Below, in pieces: positions 34,321 to 44,142 of a stretch of 64,000 nucleotides of DNA. The position numbers and the translations under genes are program-made. The notes under the pieces are model-generated. The model was not told where the DNA came from. It ran no database searches and saw only the letters and a list, made by a program, of their open reading frames with translations. The stretch's first letter is position 1; each line of letters begins with the position of its first letter. The stretch comes from Halobacteriales archaeon QS_4_69_34 (lineage in GTDB: Archaea > Halobacteriota > Halobacteria > Halobacteriales > Halococcaceae): assembly GCA_003021045.1 (NCBI GenBank), contig PXRN01000003.1, positions 126,001 to 190,000 on the forward strand, in the 5' to 3' direction.

Positions 34321-35654
34321 AGAGCGTCGAGTCACAGGACGCACGTGAAAACATAATACTACTCACGATAGACAGTCTGCGGGCGGACCACTGTGGATTC
34401 ATGGGGTGTGAGCACGACACGACGCCGACGCTGGACCGTCTGGCTCGCGATGGCGTCGTTTTCGAGAACGCGATCGCTCCGGGCCCGCGGACACCCTCCT
34501 CGATGCCGGTAGCCTTCACCGGACGGTTCGGTCGGCAAGAGGAGGTACCGTGGAGTGACTGGAGGGAACGCTGGGACCGCATCGCCGACCTCCTCCGGCG
34601 ACACCGCACCCTCGCCGAGCGGCTACAGTTCGACGGGTATACAACGATCGGCGTTACGGCGAATCCGTGGACACAGAAGACGGGGTTCGATCTCGGTTTC
34701 GACCGATTCCTCGAACTCCAAGGAGCGGACGTGATCAAGAGCGGTAGCGGGAACGGGCAGACGTTCCGGGTACTGGACTGGCTCTTCGACCGGACGAGAC
34801 TCGGTCGAGAGTACCAGTGGGACCAAGCCCGCGACTGGTTCGTCCAGTGGACGCACTACTACGACCGCATTCTAAAAGCGGTTCGCAAGGTGGAGCAGCC
34901 ATACTTCCTGTGGGTGTTCGCTCTCGACCCGCATCAGCCGTACCTGGCCCCGCGGACACACCGGACGGAGACCTCTGCAGCGTCGATGTACTACGCCAAC
35001 GTTCGGGAACGAGTGGCCGGATCGCTCGACGAACTGTCGTCGCGGACCCGGACGTGGCTGAAGCGTTCGTATCGCGATTCGATCCGTTCCGCCGACAGGC
35101 TCGTCGCTGCGCTAGAAGACGATCTGGCAGCCGGTGATCCCACATTCGTCGTCCATGCCGATCACGGCGAAGCGTTCGGCGAGCACGGGACGTTCGGTCA
35201 CGAGGAACAGGTGTACGAGGAGAACCTCCACGTCCCGTTCGTCGTTTCGGGTGTCGGCAGCCAGACCGTGCGCGACCCGGTGTCGCTCCGCTCGTTGCCG
35301 GCACTACTGGAGCGACTCGGAAGCGGCGAACCGCTCCATCCCGAGGAGTTCACACGGGAGTACGTCACCGCCACGACGGAAGGGATCCACACACGGGCCC
35401 GTACAGTTCGAGGTCAGCGATGGAAATACATCACCGACGGTGTCGGTGGCGAGCTGTACGACCTGAACGCGGATCCGGGGGAGACGGAGAATCTGATCGA
35501 AGGACGACCCGAACTGGCCGAACAGCTACGGCATCTACTCGAGGCGCGTCACGCTCACGACGCCGAGACGGGCGCGATCGTGCAGGCCGTGGATGCCGTC
35601 AACGGGGCTGGTAAGCGACGAACACGGAGGTCGGACGGTCATGCCGGGGGGTGA
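34317..35654 (+). CDS. Sulfatase-like AP-superfamily enzyme with Thr at the nucleophile position
   Basis: This 445-residue protein starts MKSVESQDARENIILLTIDS and has GPRTPSSMPVAFTG (Thr at the nucleophile position), FALDPHQPYLAP, and VVHADHGEAFGEHGTFGHEEQ. Near the C-terminus, GELYDLNADPGETENLIEG is a classical sulfatase-family C-terminal motif. It resembles the proteins at 28693 and 32054 in the N-terminal 120 residues and central region. ATG 34317 overlaps the upstream stop (ATGA). It lacks the LGY tail and has a basic C-terminus (GKRRTRRSDGHAGG). Cytoplasmic location and phosphoester chemistry are inferred from the absent signal peptide and the Thr. Confidence 0.86.
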   Translation: MKSVESQDARENIILLTIDSLRADHCGFMGCEHDTTPTLDRLARDGVVFENAIAPGPRTPSSMPVAFTGRFGRQEEVPWSDWRERWDRIADLLRRHRTLAERLQFDGYTTIGVTANPWTQKTGFDLGFDRFLELQGADVIKSGSGNGQTFRVLDWLFDRTRLGREYQWDQARDWFVQWTHYYDRILKAVRKVEQPYFLWVFALDPHQPYLAPRTHRTETSAASMYYANVRERVAGSLDELSSRTRTWLKRSYRDSIRSADRLVAALEDDLAAGDPTFVVHADHGEAFGEHGTFGHEEQVYEENLHVPFVVSGVGSQTVRDPVSLRSLPALLERLGSGEPLHPEEFTREYVTATTEGIHTRARTVRGQRWKYITDGVGGELYDLNADPGETENLIEGRPELAEQLRHLLEARHAHDAETGAIVQAVDAVNGAGKRRTRRSDGHAGG

Positions 35655-36783
35655 GGTGAGCGGGCTCTGTCTCGCACACGGTGGTGACGTGAGCCAGCCG
35701 AGCGGGGGGACGGATCGAGTTACTGCGCTGGCGGCAGGGCTACAGGAGGACGGCTTCGATGTCTCGCTGGTCGTCCCCGAACCGGACGCGGCGCTTCCGT
35801 CCCGACTGGACGGCGTCGATGTCCATCCGGTCGAGACGAGCCGTCTCGGCGTCTCGAACGCGCTGACGCGAGCCGAGACGGTAGCGAGCATCGGCCGCCG
35901 CGTGGCACGCGAGCGCAGCGCGATACTGCAGTTGGAGCACTCGACGCTCGCGGGCATCGGGACTCTACGGGGGTGTGACGGCTACGTGCTGGACATGCAC
36001 GACATCGGGTTCGCCCGTTTCGACCACGTCGACTCGCCGGCGGCACCGGCGTTGAAATGCGGACTCGCGTGGCTGGAACGGCGAGCAATCGACCGGGCCG
36101 CGCACGTACTGGCGGTCTCGGAGTACATGTGCCGGACGTTACGCGAGGAGTGGGGTGTCGCCGACGATCGAATCACCGTCGTCCCGAACGGGTACTTCCC
36201 GGAGCGCATCGAGGGGTGCGGCGACGGTGAGACGATCCCCGGACGAGTGTGTTTTCTCGGGACGCTCCACCCGAAGGTCGACATCGAGACCCTGGAAATG
36301 ATCGCTCGATCACCGGCCGTGTCGGAACTGGTGATCGTCGGCGACGGAGCACAGCGGAGTCGAGTCGACGAACTGGCGACCGAGGTGGACTCGGTGCGGG
36401 CGACCGGCCGGCTACCGGACACCGAAGCGTTCGAACTCATGGCGAGAGCGAGGGTTCTCGTGAACCCGCAGACGGACTCCGAACTGCAGCGGTCGTCCTC
36501 GCCGGTGAAGCTGTATTACTACGCGGCACTCGGAAAGGCGATGGTGGTCACCGAGGGCCCCTCAGTCGTCGACAAACTCGTTTCGGCCCGGGCCGCCAAG
36601 GGCGTTTCGTCCCGACGGAGTTTCGTCAGCGCAGTCGAAGAGCTCTTGGATTCGCCGGACGCGCGCCGGGAACTCACGCGGAACGCCCGACGGCTGGCGA
36701 AGGAGTTCACTTGGGAGGAACGCACGCGCGATCTGGCGGCCATGTATCGGGAACTCGAGGAGGATCGGGTGTTCGAAGGATGA
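35641..36783 (+). CDS. GT4-like glycosyltransferase
   Basis: This 380-residue GT-B enzyme has QPSGGTDRVTALAAGLQEDG at the N-terminus (GG turn), VLDMHDIGFARFDHVDSP, VLAVSEYMCRTLREEWGV, TVVPNGYFPERIEG, and RVCFLGTLHPKVDIETLEM. The C-terminal catalytic loop (SSSPVKLYYYAALGKAMVV) is more divergent than in the other GT4 enzymes, with no clear EX7E motif. ATG 35641 overlaps the previous gene by 14 bp; an upstream ATG at 35593 would overlap more and adds non-conserved residues. The DUF2206 gene starts within its stop codon. Confidence 0.84.
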   Translation: MPGGEVSGLCLAHGGDVSQPSGGTDRVTALAAGLQEDGFDVSLVVPEPDAALPSRLDGVDVHPVETSRLGVSNALTRAETVASIGRRVARERSAILQLEHSTLAGIGTLRGCDGYVLDMHDIGFARFDHVDSPAAPALKCGLAWLERRAIDRAAHVLAVSEYMCRTLREEWGVADDRITVVPNGYFPERIEGCGDGETIPGRVCFLGTLHPKVDIETLEMIARSPAVSELVIVGDGAQRSRVDELATEVDSVRATGRLPDTEAFELMARARVLVNPQTDSELQRSSSPVKLYYYAALGKAMVVTEGPSVVDKLVSARAAKGVSSRRSFVSAVEELLDSPDARRELTRNARRLAKEFTWEERTRDLAAMYRELEEDRVFEG

Positions 36784-39119
36784 TGGTCGACGGGGACATC
36801 GTCTCGTGTGACGTGACGGACGGTCGGCTGTCGATAGATCGGCGAGCGACCGTCGGGTTGCTGGTCGGTCTCCATCTGCTTGCGACCACGATGGTCGTCC
36901 TGACACACGTATCGGCTGCCGTGCCGCTCGCCGTCACGACGCCACCGATCGTTCTCGCGCTCAGCTTCGTCCCCGGTGCGCTGCTGTTGCTCTCACTGGA
37001 GCGGGCCGCGGACATCGACGCGACGTGGGTCACGTACGCACTCGGGCTAAGCCTGTTGCTGTTGATGCTGCTCGGACTCCTCGTCAACGTGGTACTTCCG
37101 GTCGTCGGCATCGACCGTCCGCTCTCGGTGGCACCACTCGCCGTGTCCATCTCGCTGCTCGTAGCCACGCTTGCGGTCGGAGCGCTCCTCGTCCGGAACG
37201 GCGGCGTCACGGTCGGGCTGCCGTCCCTGCTTGATCCGACGCCACTGACGTTTCTTCTGCTCCCGGCGCTCAGCGCGATCGCCATCTCGATATTCAACCG
37301 AACGGGTGAGAACCTCCCACTGCTCGCGTTGCTCACTGCCGTCGCACTCGTACCCTTCGCCGTGTATCTGTGGGGAGAGGCGCGGTGGCACGCGCTCGGC
37401 ATCTGGACGCTGGCTCTCGCGGTGCTCTATCACGACAGCTTGGACAAGTCGAGTACGTTTTCCGGGAATCCAGTGGTGGTCTACATATGGAACGAGGGGC
37501 GGTGGATACCGGGCACGGAAGTGGGTGGTCGGTTGTCTACCGAGCTACTCCAGCACGGAACGATCTTTCCGATGTATGCACGTCTCACCGACCTGGGCAT
37601 CATGACCCAGATGACCGTCGTGAATCCGCTATTCGTCTCGTTCATCCCCCTTGCACTTTTCATCGCGTTTCGGCAATACGTGGATTCGGATCTGGCATAC
37701 TTGGCGGCATCGCTGCTCGTGGTCGCTCATCCGTTCTACAACCAGTATCCCACCGCGGGACGGGCTGCAACTCCCGTGTTGTTTCTGGCGCTCTTCGCCG
37801 TCGTCCTTACGGATGGAGACATCCACCCGCGTAGTGCCTCGTTTCTGGCCCTGTTCTTTGGGACGGGAATCGTGGTCACCCACTACGGGACGTCGTACTT
37901 CGTCATGGTAGCATTCGTCGGAGCAATGGCGTTGCTCGTGTTGCTGTGGGGACTTACTGACGTGCGCGACGGGGCGCTCCGAGACGGCGTAGAGAGTGTG
38001 AGAGTTCGCTCGAAGCTCGTGTTCGAGCCGATCAAACGTCAAATGAGTGGCGCAGTCTTTTCGTGGTCGCTCGCTACGTTCTACGTCGTCGTGACTTTTT
38101 CCTGGTATTTGTACACGAACGCCGGGCGAGCTTTCGCCCTCTTTCCCCGTCACCTGTCCCGATCGCTCGAACAGTTGTTGAGCGACTCCCCGGAAGTCGG
38201 CCGTACGGGCGCGCGGCTCCAGCGCGATTACGGGTCAGAGGTGATCTACTTCTCGAAGCGGATCTATATGTTTATCGGTGTTCTGATGATCGTCGGGTTC
38301 TCAGTGGCGTACTACCGACGATTTCGGCACGAAAACGAGCACGAGTTCGATGACTCCTTTCTCGCCATCAGCACGGCCATGTTCGCCCTCTTTGGAACCA
38401 CGGTCTTCATTCGGACGTGGGGTGGTGGACGGCCGATGATGATCACCTTCGTCTTCACGGCTGTTTTCGCGGTCTTCGGCGTGCTTTGGCTCGGAAGAGC
38501 TCTGGAGCTGGCCTGCGATATGGATCTGGCTCCGAACATCCCCGTCTCGGGAGAGACGGTAGCGATGTCGATGTTTGCCGTTCTGTTGGCAGTACTGCTC
38601 GTCTTGAACAGCGGCGTCGCAACCGCCGCCGGGCTGGACGCGCGTGCCCCGAGCCAGATCCCAGTGCAGGGTGAGGACTATCAGGAAACAGACCTCTCCA
38701 CCCACGCATGGGTGATCGACAACCGCGAGGACGGCAACGTCTACGGTGATCACATCGCGTTTGGACAGACCGACTGGTTGCTCCCCGCTATTGCCACACG
38801 GACGGGTGGTCCAACCGCATATGGCGGCGAGCGACCCCGCAATAAGCTCGATCAGCTCACACGCCCCGAAGCAGAATCGGGCTATCTACTGCTTCTGGGG
38901 CACAACGAAGAGACCGGGTCGTTCGATCGCTACGCGAGCCGACAACCGATCGATGTCGTTCGACCGGAATATCGAGAGAACGAGGTTTACACGACGGGAC
39001 GAAGCACCGTCTACTACTTCGATACCGACGCGGGCGCTGACTGTCACGAGGACGATCCGAACACGACTCTCAGTTTCGAAACCCCACTTTGCTCGAACGG
39101 AGTGACCTCTAGTGGATGA
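36780..39119 (+). CDS. DUF2206 polytopic membrane protein, polymerase/ligase-like
   Basis: This 779-residue protein has at least 14 hydrophobic helices from about residue 20 to 620, then a soluble C-terminal domain of about 160 residues (TDLSTHAWVIDNREDGNVYG, QTDWLLPAIATRTGGP). It fits the archaeal DUF2206 family. Size, helix number and an extracytoplasmic C-terminal domain resemble GT-C enzymes and Wzy-type polymerases, although no catalytic motif can be assigned. ATG 36780 overlaps the GT4 stop (ATGATG), and longer readings of the frame run through that gene. It sits next to an ABC exporter, suggesting assembly of an exported lipid-linked glycan. Function inferred from context only. Confidence 0.8.
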   Translation: MMVDGDIVSCDVTDGRLSIDRRATVGLLVGLHLLATTMVVLTHVSAAVPLAVTTPPIVLALSFVPGALLLLSLERAADIDATWVTYALGLSLLLLMLLGLLVNVVLPVVGIDRPLSVAPLAVSISLLVATLAVGALLVRNGGVTVGLPSLLDPTPLTFLLLPALSAIAISIFNRTGENLPLLALLTAVALVPFAVYLWGEARWHALGIWTLALAVLYHDSLDKSSTFSGNPVVVYIWNEGRWIPGTEVGGRLSTELLQHGTIFPMYARLTDLGIMTQMTVVNPLFVSFIPLALFIAFRQYVDSDLAYLAASLLVVAHPFYNQYPTAGRAATPVLFLALFAVVLTDGDIHPRSASFLALFFGTGIVVTHYGTSYFVMVAFVGAMALLVLLWGLTDVRDGALRDGVESVRVRSKLVFEPIKRQMSGAVFSWSLATFYVVVTFSWYLYTNAGRAFALFPRHLSRSLEQLLSDSPEVGRTGARLQRDYGSEVIYFSKRIYMFIGVLMIVGFSVAYYRRFRHENEHEFDDSFLAISTAMFALFGTTVFIRTWGGGRPMMITFVFTAVFAVFGVLWLGRALELACDMDLAPNIPVSGETVAMSMFAVLLAVLLVLNSGVATAAGLDARAPSQIPVQGEDYQETDLSTHAWVIDNREDGNVYGDHIAFGQTDWLLPAIATRTGGPTAYGGERPRNKLDQLTRPEAESGYLLLLGHNEETGSFDRYASRQPIDVVRPEYRENEVYTTGRSTVYYFDTDAGADCHEDDPNTTLSFETPLCSNGVTSSG

Positions 39120-40908
39120 GAACACCCTCTCCCGGCGGGAGAAAGGCCGTGCGATCGCCAAAGCTACCGCGTTCAAACCGCTCTATACCGGGTTGATAGC
39201 GATCGTCGGGATCGCCACGGCTGTGCTCGAGGGGATCGGTCTCAGTTTCATCCTTCCGATCGTCGAACTCGTCCGGCAGCCTTCCAATCCGGGGGCCGAC
39301 GCCGACGGTCTCATGCTCGCGTTTGTCAGAGTTTACGAATTCCTTGGCGTTCCCTTCACCATCGGGTCCGTGATCCTCGGCGTCGCGATCGTGATGGTCG
39401 TCCGCTACACGATGGGGTTTCTGAACATCTGGTTGCGCGAAATCCTCCAGCAAGAATACGTTCGACACCTCCAGACGCGAGCCTTCGAGAACGCGCTCAA
39501 TGCACGGGTAGGGTACTTCGATCGCGAAGGGTCCGACAACATCCTCAACGCGATCGTGACGCAGGCCGTCTACGGGGGGCGCGCCATTGCAACCAGCGTA
39601 CAACTCCTCGAGAAACTGTTTCTGGCAACTGTGTTCGGCGTTATCGCGTTCATACTGGCACCACGACTCACCTTGCTAGCCGCCATCATACTTGGCGCGC
39701 TCATCCTCGTCTTCCGGTATGTCATCGAGCCGGGTTATACCGTGGGAGCGCGCGTCGCCCAAGCGAACGAGCGCATCCAGCGGAACGTCCAGGCGGGCAC
39801 CCAGGGCATCCGGGAGATCAAACTCTTCGGCATAACCGACGAGATCTTCGCCAATTTTAACGAGGCACTGGACATATACGTCGACGACTCGATAAAGATC
39901 AGCCGAACTGAAGGAGCGCTCAATCAGTTTTACCAACTGGCTGCTGCACTCGTGTTGTTTCTTTTGATCTATCTGGCGCTCACCGTGGCCTCCCTCACGC
40001 TCGCAGCTCTCGGCCTGTTTCTGTTCACCATGTTCCGGCTGGCCCCGATCCTCAGCACGCTCAACGACCGTCTGTACAAACTCGAGGGACACCTCCCGCA
40101 TCTTATCAGGACACAGCAGTTCATCGAAGAACTCGGCCGACACCGCGAACCAGTCGACGGAGGCGTGACGCCTCCGAAGCAGATCCACCGCATCGCGTTC
40201 GACGAGATTCGATTCGCATACGACGACGAAGCGGTTCTTCACGACGTGTCCTTCGCCATCGAGAGCAGCGAGTTCGTCGCCTTCGTCGGACAATCCGGGG
40301 CGGGAAAATCGACGATCGCGTCGTTGCTGGCCAGGATGTACGAACCCGAGGACGGTACGATCAGGGCCAATGGAACCCGAATAGACGAGTTCGATATCGA
40401 TGCTTGGCGTTCGCGGATCGCATACGTCCGGCAGAACCACTTCGTCTTCGACGACACGTTGCGCTACAACCTCACTCTCGGCAAGCGAGATGCGGACAGA
40501 GCACAGCTCGACCGCGTCTGTGCGATCGCCCGTGTCGACGAGTTCTTCGACGACCTCCCGGACGGATACGACACGAACCTCGGTGAGGACGGCGTTCAGC
40601 TTTCGGGTGGGCAGCGCCAGCGCGTGGCAATCGCTAGAGCGCTGTTGAAGGACGCGGAAATCCTGCTCTTGGACGAAGCAACGAGTGATCTCGACTCGAA
40701 CCTCGAAGAGGAAATCCAGGGGGCGATCGAAAGAATGGATGGCGAGTACATGACGATCGCGATCGCACACCGGCTTTCGACGGTGCAAAACGCCGACCGG
40801 ATATACACCATCGAAGACGGACGGATAACCGAATCCGGAGACCACGACGAACTGCTGGAGAACGACGGCAAGTACTCGGATCTGTACCAACATCAGGTGA
40901 CGGACTGA
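39112..40908 (+). CDS. ABC exporter, lipid-linked oligosaccharide flippase-like (PglK/MsbA type)
   Basis: This 598-residue half-transporter has an N-terminal membrane domain with about six helices (residues 20-310) and a C-terminal ATPase domain: Walker A GQSGAGKSTIASLLARMYEP, signature LSGGQRQRVAIARALLKDA, Walker B ILLLDEATSDLDSN and H-loop IAHRLSTV. The fusion type matches MsbA and PglK, the latter flipping undecaprenyl-linked oligosaccharides. It would act as a homodimer. The start is GTG 39112, overlapping the DUF2206 stop by 8 bp. Placed after DUF2206 and among glycosyltransferases, it is a good candidate for exporting the island's glycan intermediate. Confidence 0.9.
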   Translation: MDENTLSRREKGRAIAKATAFKPLYTGLIAIVGIATAVLEGIGLSFILPIVELVRQPSNPGADADGLMLAFVRVYEFLGVPFTIGSVILGVAIVMVVRYTMGFLNIWLREILQQEYVRHLQTRAFENALNARVGYFDREGSDNILNAIVTQAVYGGRAIATSVQLLEKLFLATVFGVIAFILAPRLTLLAAIILGALILVFRYVIEPGYTVGARVAQANERIQRNVQAGTQGIREIKLFGITDEIFANFNEALDIYVDDSIKISRTEGALNQFYQLAAALVLFLLIYLALTVASLTLAALGLFLFTMFRLAPILSTLNDRLYKLEGHLPHLIRTQQFIEELGRHREPVDGGVTPPKQIHRIAFDEIRFAYDDEAVLHDVSFAIESSEFVAFVGQSGAGKSTIASLLARMYEPEDGTIRANGTRIDEFDIDAWRSRIAYVRQNHFVFDDTLRYNLTLGKRDADRAQLDRVCAIARVDEFFDDLPDGYDTNLGEDGVQLSGGQRQRVAIARALLKDAEILLLDEATSDLDSNLEEEIQGAIERMDGEYMTIAIAHRLSTVQNADRIYTIEDGRITESGDHDELLENDGKYSDLYQHQVTD

Positions 40909-40912
40909 TCGA

Positions 40913-41992
40913 ATGGGTGAGAACGATCCGAGCGTAACCGTCGTCGCTCCCTCGGACGGTGGGGGGATGCTCCACTACTGCTCGCAGCTGGCCAATGCGC
41001 TCTCAAGGAAGGCCGACGTGTCGGCGATCGTCGATGAGGGGGCTGACGAATCGCTGTTCTCCGGTGTCGCGGTCGACACGATGGACTTCCCGGGATCGGT
41101 CTTCGAGTTCGGTCCCGACCTCTTTGCCCTGTGGGCCCGGCTGTATCGGCGGCTCTCCGATGAGTCCGTCGACGTCGTTCACGCGACGGTTCTCAACCCG
41201 CTTCTCGTTCCACCGTTGCTCGCACTCCGGCGGCAGCCACAGCGGACGGTGTTCACCCTCCACGACGTGTCCGATCACCCGGGGGCGGAGAAGTACCACA
41301 ACGAAATCACCCGCCAGCTGCTGGTCCGTGGGGTCGACCGCGTCGTCGTTCACGGCGAGTACAACGCCCGACAGTGCCGGCAGCGATACGGCGTCGACGG
41401 GACGCTCGTGACGATCGATCACGGGGCGTACTCGTTTTTCACCGACTACTGCGACGGGCCGATTCGGTACGACCGGGAGTTGCTGTTCTTCGGCCGATTT
41501 CGGCCGTACAAAGGCATCGAGACGCTGCTGGAGGCGGATCGACTCGTCTCGGACGTCGTCGACGACTATCGCCTGACGATCGCCGGGGACGGTCGGCTGG
41601 ACGTCCCCGAGGACGACCTCGGCGACCACGTGACGATCATCAACGAGTACGTTCCCAACGAGACGGTCTGTGAACTGTTCAGTCGCTGCCGGGCCGTGGT
41701 GCTCCCGTACACCGAAGCGTCGCAGTCGGGTATCGTTCCCATCGCGTACTCGTTTCGAAAGCCGGTGATCACGACGACGGTGGGGGGGCTCCCGGAGGTC
41801 GTCATGGATGGGAGGACTGGACTGTCCGTCAACCCCCAGGATCCTGCGGAGTTGGCGACCGCTTGTACGAAGTTGCTCGAGAACGAGACGACCACGGAAG
41901 AGATGGGCAACAAGGGACACAAATTTAAAAACAATCACATGTCTTGGGAGGGGATCACGGATACGTTGTTGGCTGAGGGTTATAGATCGTAA
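40913..41992 (+). CDS. GT4 glycosyltransferase
   Basis: This 359-residue GT4-type enzyme has VTVVAPSDGGGMLHYCSQLA at the N-terminus, VVHATVLNPLLVPPLLALRR, TLHDVSDHPGAEKYHNE, LLFFGRFRPYKGIETLLEAD, and the catalytic loop PYTEASQSGIVPIAYSFRKP. This loop closely resembles that of the GT4 protein at 51986 (PYSEVAQSGIFNWCVAYGLP), so those two form a subgroup distinct from the EGFG-type enzymes. ATG 40913 lies 4 bp after the ABC exporter stop. The last 25 residues are Lys/Asn-rich compared with the rest. Confidence 0.87.
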   Translation: MGENDPSVTVVAPSDGGGMLHYCSQLANALSRKADVSAIVDEGADESLFSGVAVDTMDFPGSVFEFGPDLFALWARLYRRLSDESVDVVHATVLNPLLVPPLLALRRQPQRTVFTLHDVSDHPGAEKYHNEITRQLLVRGVDRVVVHGEYNARQCRQRYGVDGTLVTIDHGAYSFFTDYCDGPIRYDRELLFFGRFRPYKGIETLLEADRLVSDVVDDYRLTIAGDGRLDVPEDDLGDHVTIINEYVPNETVCELFSRCRAVVLPYTEASQSGIVPIAYSFRKPVITTTVGGLPEVVMDGRTGLSVNPQDPAELATACTKLLENETTTEEMGNKGHKFKNNHMSWEGITDTLLAEGYRS

Positions 41993-42057
41993 ACAGGACT
42001 ACATATACGAACGTCCCCCCGCTAAGTACTTACTATTCCACGGGGAATAGCTATCCG

Positions 42058-43041
42058 ATGAAACCGACGTCGAAAATAAAAGCAGGCATTCGGAATCCCT
42101 CGAAGGTGTTGCCGTATCTCAGGCAGAAAGCCATACAGCCACTTCGCGGAGCCGCAGCAATGAAAGCGACCGCCGGCAATCCCTCTCAGAAAGCATTACT
42201 CGACGACCTCCGGGAGCAGGACTCGTGGCTGTTGATCGTCCTTGACGCATGTCGATATCCGGAATTCAGTGAACTTGCACCCGCAGTATTCGAGGGAGAT
42301 CTGGAGAAAATGACGACGGAAGGCCACGACACGTTCGAGTACGTCCGCTCCTGCTGGCCGGGATCGTATCCGGATGTCACGTATCTCTCGGGTACGCCAG
42401 CGGTGAATTCGGGAACCTTAGAGATCGACGACGAGGCGTTGGCTGAAAAGTACGATGGATTCGTATCGGCCGACCACATCGGCGACATAGTGGACGTCTG
42501 GCAGTCCGGATGGAACGAATCCCTCGGGGTGATTCCACCGTGGAACGTTACGCCCGTTGCCAAAGATTATCTCGATGAGAACCAACTAGTCGTTCATCAC
42601 GTCCAGCCGCATGCCCCATACGTTGGAGTTGAGCGAGAACTAGGTCATCACAACGACGAAAGCGCTACCCCCGGCGATGGCGAACCGATCGATGCCCCCC
42701 TCTGGAGACGAATTAAAAGTGGAGAAATCGCGGAGTCGAGGTTAGCTGAACTCTATCAGTCGAATCTAGAGGCCGTACTGTACGAAGTGGCAAAACTCGT
42801 CGAAGAGGCGCCACACGACACCGTCGTCATCATGGGAGACCACGGCGAGGCACTCGGCGAGTACTGGACGTACGCCCATCCCCGAAAGGACCATCCATAC
42901 GTTCTGACGGCACCCTGGATGGAGGTGACGGGAGTCGAAGCCGACTGGCGGTCGCGGCTCACGGTCCCGGATGTGGACCAGTCGACCGCTACCGAGGACT
43001 CAAGTGTCGCGGCCCGGCTACGCGAACTCGGCTACAAGTGA
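42058..43041 (+). CDS. AP-superfamily 'QPH' subfamily protein
   Basis: This 327-residue protein has SWLLIVLDACRYPEFSEL (metal Asp), a likely nucleophile loop TEGHDTFEYVRSCWPG, VVHHVQPHAPYVGV, VVIMGDHGEALGEYWTYAHP and the C-terminal tail VAARLRELGYK. The N-terminal 55 residues are basic (MKPTSKIKAGIRNPSKV). It is the last plus-strand gene before the convergent minus-strand series. A 65-bp gap separates it from the GT4 gene, with TATA-like ACATATAC near 42001-42008, so it might have its own promoter. It shares the Gln-for-Asp change with the other three members. Confidence 0.78.
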   Translation: MKPTSKIKAGIRNPSKVLPYLRQKAIQPLRGAAAMKATAGNPSQKALLDDLREQDSWLLIVLDACRYPEFSELAPAVFEGDLEKMTTEGHDTFEYVRSCWPGSYPDVTYLSGTPAVNSGTLEIDDEALAEKYDGFVSADHIGDIVDVWQSGWNESLGVIPPWNVTPVAKDYLDENQLVVHHVQPHAPYVGVERELGHHNDESATPGDGEPIDAPLWRRIKSGEIAESRLAELYQSNLEAVLYEVAKLVEEAPHDTVVIMGDHGEALGEYWTYAHPRKDHPYVLTAPWMEVTGVEADWRSRLTVPDVDQSTATEDSSVAARLRELGYK

Positions 43042-43190
43042 CCGCATCGAGGTGTTCGAGGCTAACCGGATCAGGCGCACGGCCGGGCAGGATTCCAGGT
43101 CGTGACCAGGACGAACGGCGTGACACCTGTCAGCCGAGAGCTCGTGCTCGGTGTGAATCTCGTAGGACGACCTGACGAGCATCGCGCGAA

Positions 43191-44099
43191 CTACGGATAC
43201 GGTCCCTTTCCGGTGCAGCCACGGAGCCCATCGACGGCACCCCGCAGCAGGGCGACGATGCTTTCGTACTCTCGAGATGTGAAATACCACTTGGTACGGG
43301 TGAGGATCCCGAGGGCGTACCACGGGTAGAACATATCAGCGACCCTGTCGTCGAACCTGCGTGCGAACCGGATACGATTTCGTGCGAGGTAGTAGGCCGG
43401 GATGGGACCTTTGACAGTCCCCGTGCTTGCACTCACTCGGTGGTGGACGACCGCGTCCGTCACCGTGAGGAGGCGATAGTCCTCGCTCCTGAGTCGTGCA
43501 CAGAAATCGACGTCTTCGTAGTACAAGAAGTAGTCCGTCGGGAGGCCGCCGACTCGCTCGACCAGCGACGCCCGGACGAGAAACGCACAGCACGTGATGT
43601 AGTCATTCGAGACCAGTCTGTCGGTTTCCCCGTCGAACGCTCCCGGTGGATCGTGGGCCGCATTGGCACGGTCCCAGTCGATGAACCCCCGCCAAAACCA
43701 GACGTCGTCGGTCTCGGGATACTCGCGTATCAGTGGGGAGACCCCGGCGACGTCCGGCTTCCGGTCGAGCACCGAACAGAGTTCGGAGAGGACCCCTTTC
43801 TCTGGGAAGAGGACGTCGTTGTTCAGGAGCCAGAGATACTCGATGTCCTCGGCAGTCGCGCGTTCGATACCCGCGTTCATCCCCCCACCGAAGCCGAGGT
43901 TCTCACCGGTGAAACACACCTCGATATCTGGAAACTCCTCGGCGATTCGGTCGCCGGAGCCGTCGGTCGATCCGTTGTCGACGACGACCGTGCGATTCAC
44001 ACCGGGAGTGAGCGACTGAAGGGATTCGAGGCAGGCGCGGGTATCGTCGTAGTTGTTCCAGTTCAAAACAACTGCCACAACCGGAAGAACGTTAGCCAT
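43191..44099 (-). CDS. GT2 glycosyltransferase (rhamnosyltransferase-like)
   Basis: This 302-residue GT2 enzyme starts MANVLPVVAVVLNWNNYDDT and has VVDNGSTDGSGDRI, the GENLGFGGGMNAGIERA loop, the DXD-like WLLNNDVLFPEKG and YFLYYEDVDFCARLRSEDY, all typical of WcaA/RfbN-type rhamnosyltransferases. It is soluble or peripherally membrane-bound. It is convergent with the gene ending at 43041 and 43 bp downstream of the methyltransferase on the same strand. A rhamnosyl-like role is interesting because decayed rml genes lie at 48 kb, but the donor cannot be deduced. Confidence 0.9.
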   Translation of the reverse strand: MANVLPVVAVVLNWNNYDDTRACLESLQSLTPGVNRTVVVDNGSTDGSGDRIAEEFPDIEVCFTGENLGFGGGMNAGIERATAEDIEYLWLLNNDVLFPEKGVLSELCSVLDRKPDVAGVSPLIREYPETDDVWFWRGFIDWDRANAAHDPPGAFDGETDRLVSNDYITCCAFLVRASLVERVGGLPTDYFLYYEDVDFCARLRSEDYRLLTVTDAVVHHRVSASTGTVKGPIPAYYLARNRIRFARRFDDRVADMFYPWYALGILTRTKWYFTSREYESIVALLRGAVDGLRGCTGKGPYP

Positions 44100-44142
44100 C
44101 CGATGTGTATTTCACGGCGAGAAGTCCTATATGACTACCGGT

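Noticed and set aside
28693-35654. Naming the sulfatase-like proteins as sulfatases
   Set aside because: The formylglycine motif is absent and no sulfotransferase or sulfate-activation gene is visible, so only the fold is claimed.
36249-36779. Upstream extension of the DUF2206 frame
   Set aside because: The extension overlaps a well-supported GT4 gene and is Arg/Gly-rich; the ATG at 36780 couples with the GT4 stop.
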